6,587 nucleotides of DNA. Source: a bacterium (GTDB taxonomy: Bacteria; Planctomycetota; JACOTG01; JAUIME01). The notes under the pieces were generated by a model. The model made no database searches. It was not told where the DNA came from and saw only the letters and a program-made list of their open reading frames with translations. Numbering within the stretch: position 1 is the first letter of the stretch; each line of letters opens with the position of its first letter. Location of the stretch: positions 1 to 6,587 of the forward strand of contig JAUIME010000306.1 of assembly GCA_030433195.1 (NCBI GenBank). The letters run 5' to 3'. Below, one piece after another: positions 5,807 to 6,587 of the stretch. A program made the position numbers and the translations under genes.

Positions 5807-5824
5807 TACGATCGCGGCGCGATC
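5807..5824 (+). promoter_or_regulatory. Promoter-like -10 overlapping a 15-bp interrupted palindrome
   Basis: TACGAT at 5807-5812 matches the bacterial -10 consensus at 4 of 6 positions and lies 71 bp before the next gene. The upstream -35 candidate is poor (TTCCGG at 5783-5788, 18-bp spacing). GATCGC (5810-5815) and GCGATC (5819-5824) form a perfect dyad with a 3-bp centre overlapping this -10. Together they could be a promoter with an operator, or just a small hairpin in the leader. Evidence is weak because such dyads arise often in this base composition. Confidence 0.25.
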
Positions 5825-5882
5825 CCCACCGGCATCCGTCCGGCACATCAGCCCCTGAGAAGAACCAGAGAAGGAGAGGACC

Positions 5883-6587
5883 ATGACGAAAGGAACCTGG
5901 GCGACGCGGTTCGGGATTCTCGCGATCCTGTGCGCGCTCGGCCTTGCGATCTACGCGTTTTCGGGCACCGGCGAGAAGCCTGCCGGAACGACCGACGACA
6001 CGATGTCGGCGAGCGACGGCGCGAGCCCGATCGAGACCTACAAGAAGCGCGTCGTGCGCGAAGCGATGGCGGGGCTCCGGTACGATTCCGGGCGCGTCGA
6101 ACTCGACCGGGCGACCGCACCCGAGCTCGACCGACTCGGCGATCCCGCGGCCGCGAGCGAGCGTCGCGAAGCGGGCTACGCGAGCCTCGGCGATTACAAC
6201 AACTTCCTCGGCGCGATCCGTCACTTCTCGGACGCCGTCCTCACCGATCCGACCGACGCGCAGTCCTACGCGGGTCTCGGTCGCGCGTTGTTCCTGAAGG
6301 GCAAGGTGGACGAGTCCGAAGCGGCGCTGCGGACCGCGCTCGACCTCGACGCGACGCTGCCGGAGCCGCGCGCGCTGTTGGCGTCGCTCCTCTACGGTTC
6401 GGGCCGCCGCGATGCGGGGATCGAACAATGGCGCTCCGTGCTCACGGTCGTCGGTGAAGACCCGAGTGACGAGCACGCGGACGTTCGCACCGAAACGCAC
6501 GAGCGTCTCGCTACCGCGCTCTACTACGCGGGCGACCTTGCCGGTGCGCGCGAGCACGCTGCCGAGGCGGAGCGTCGTGGCGGTATC
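5883..6587 (+). CDS. Membrane-anchored TPR protein (3' partial)
   Basis: The frame is open from ATG 5883 to the window edge, giving 235 codons with no stop, so the C-terminus is missing. AAGGAG at 5871-5876, 6 nt upstream, gives strong support to the start. Residues 10-26 form a single hydrophobic segment after a short basic N-terminus. No lipobox follows (Cys17 is buried in it without a lipobox context), so this is probably an N-terminal inner-membrane anchor with the rest in the periplasm. A polar linker follows (28-50). From about 93 to the edge there are TPR-like repeats: AGYASLGDYNNFLGAIRHFS (97-116) with VLTDPTDA, AQSYAGLGRALFLKGKVDES (126-145) with ALDLDATLP, a third at about 161-190, and a fourth beginning near ERLATALYYAGDLAGAREHA. 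The role is likely protein-protein scaffolding. There is no specific functional motif and the remaining part may hold another domain. It is separated from the hydrolase by 149 bp with its own possible promoter, so it probably starts a new unit. Confidence 0.85.
   Translation, partial: MTKGTWATRFGILAILCALGLAIYAFSGTGEKPAGTTDDTMSASDGASPIETYKKRVVREAMAGLRYDSGRVELDRATAPELDRLGDPAAASERREAGYASLGDYNNFLGAIRHFSDAVLTDPTDAQSYAGLGRALFLKGKVDESEAALRTALDLDATLPEPRALLASLLYGSGRRDAGIEQWRSVLTVVGEDPSDEHADVRTETHERLATALYYAGDLAGAREHAAEAERRGGI

Noticed and set aside
3955..5835. Very long open frame on the minus strand opposite the hydrolase gene
   Set aside because: Its product is Arg-rich with no recognisable domain. 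It lies antisense to a gene with all catalytic motifs; long antisense open frames are expected in GC-rich coding DNA.
5801..6457. Overlapping + strand open frame across the last TPR gene
   Set aside because: Shifted-frame shadow; the frame starting at 5883 has a strong Shine-Dalgarno, a membrane anchor and TPR repeats.

Overview
The window is GC-rich (about two thirds G+C by eye) and densely coding. All recognisable genes are on the + strand. Predicted inner-membrane energy-transduction parts, two probable lipoproteins, and a Sec-type signal peptide on a periplasmic-type hydrolase indicate a Gram-negative (diderm) bacterium. The TonB C-terminal domains (VxSxxPxFxxxAxxAVxxWRFEP style) and the ExbD-TonB-TPR order resemble those of high-GC Planctomycetota/Verrucomicrobiota-like or myxobacterial lineages, and also the TonB2-type clusters of marine Gammaproteobacteria. 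The lineage is inference only; no taxonomic marker gene is present.

Region 1 (1-3053) is the 3' part of a TonB-type energy-transduction operon. It holds ExbD (5' end outside the window), a TonB-like transducer, a second small gene that repeats only the TonB C-terminal domain but behind a lipoprotein signal peptide, and a large TPR-repeat probable lipoprotein. Junctions are tight (30 bp, a 4-bp ATGA overlap, about 5 bp), so co-transcription and translational coupling are likely. An ExbB proton-channel gene is expected just upstream. ExbB/ExbD would harvest proton-motive force and TonB would pass it to outer-membrane transporters. The lipoprotein TonB domain and the TPR lipoprotein are probably accessory periplasmic or outer-membrane partners.

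Region 2 (3054-4033) is a 122-bp gap with an unusual nested inverted-repeat structure (perfect 14-bp arms at 3065-3078 and 3162-3175 around a near-perfect 22-bp dyad at 3115-3136), followed by an AraC-family regulator. Region 3 (4034-5733) is a 110-bp leader with two small hairpins and a secreted serine hydrolase of the class C beta-lactamase/penicillin-binding superfamily with an extra C-terminal beta-rich domain. Region 4 (5734-6587) is a 149-bp gap with a candidate terminator hairpin and a promoter-like/dyad element, followed by the 5' part of a membrane-anchored TPR protein that runs off the window.

No stretch over 300 bp lacks a gene. I see no RNA gene, CRISPR array, insertion sequence or phage gene. 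The points most worth follow-up are the lipoprotein-borne TonB domain created by in-operon duplication and the nested inverted repeats before the AraC gene.
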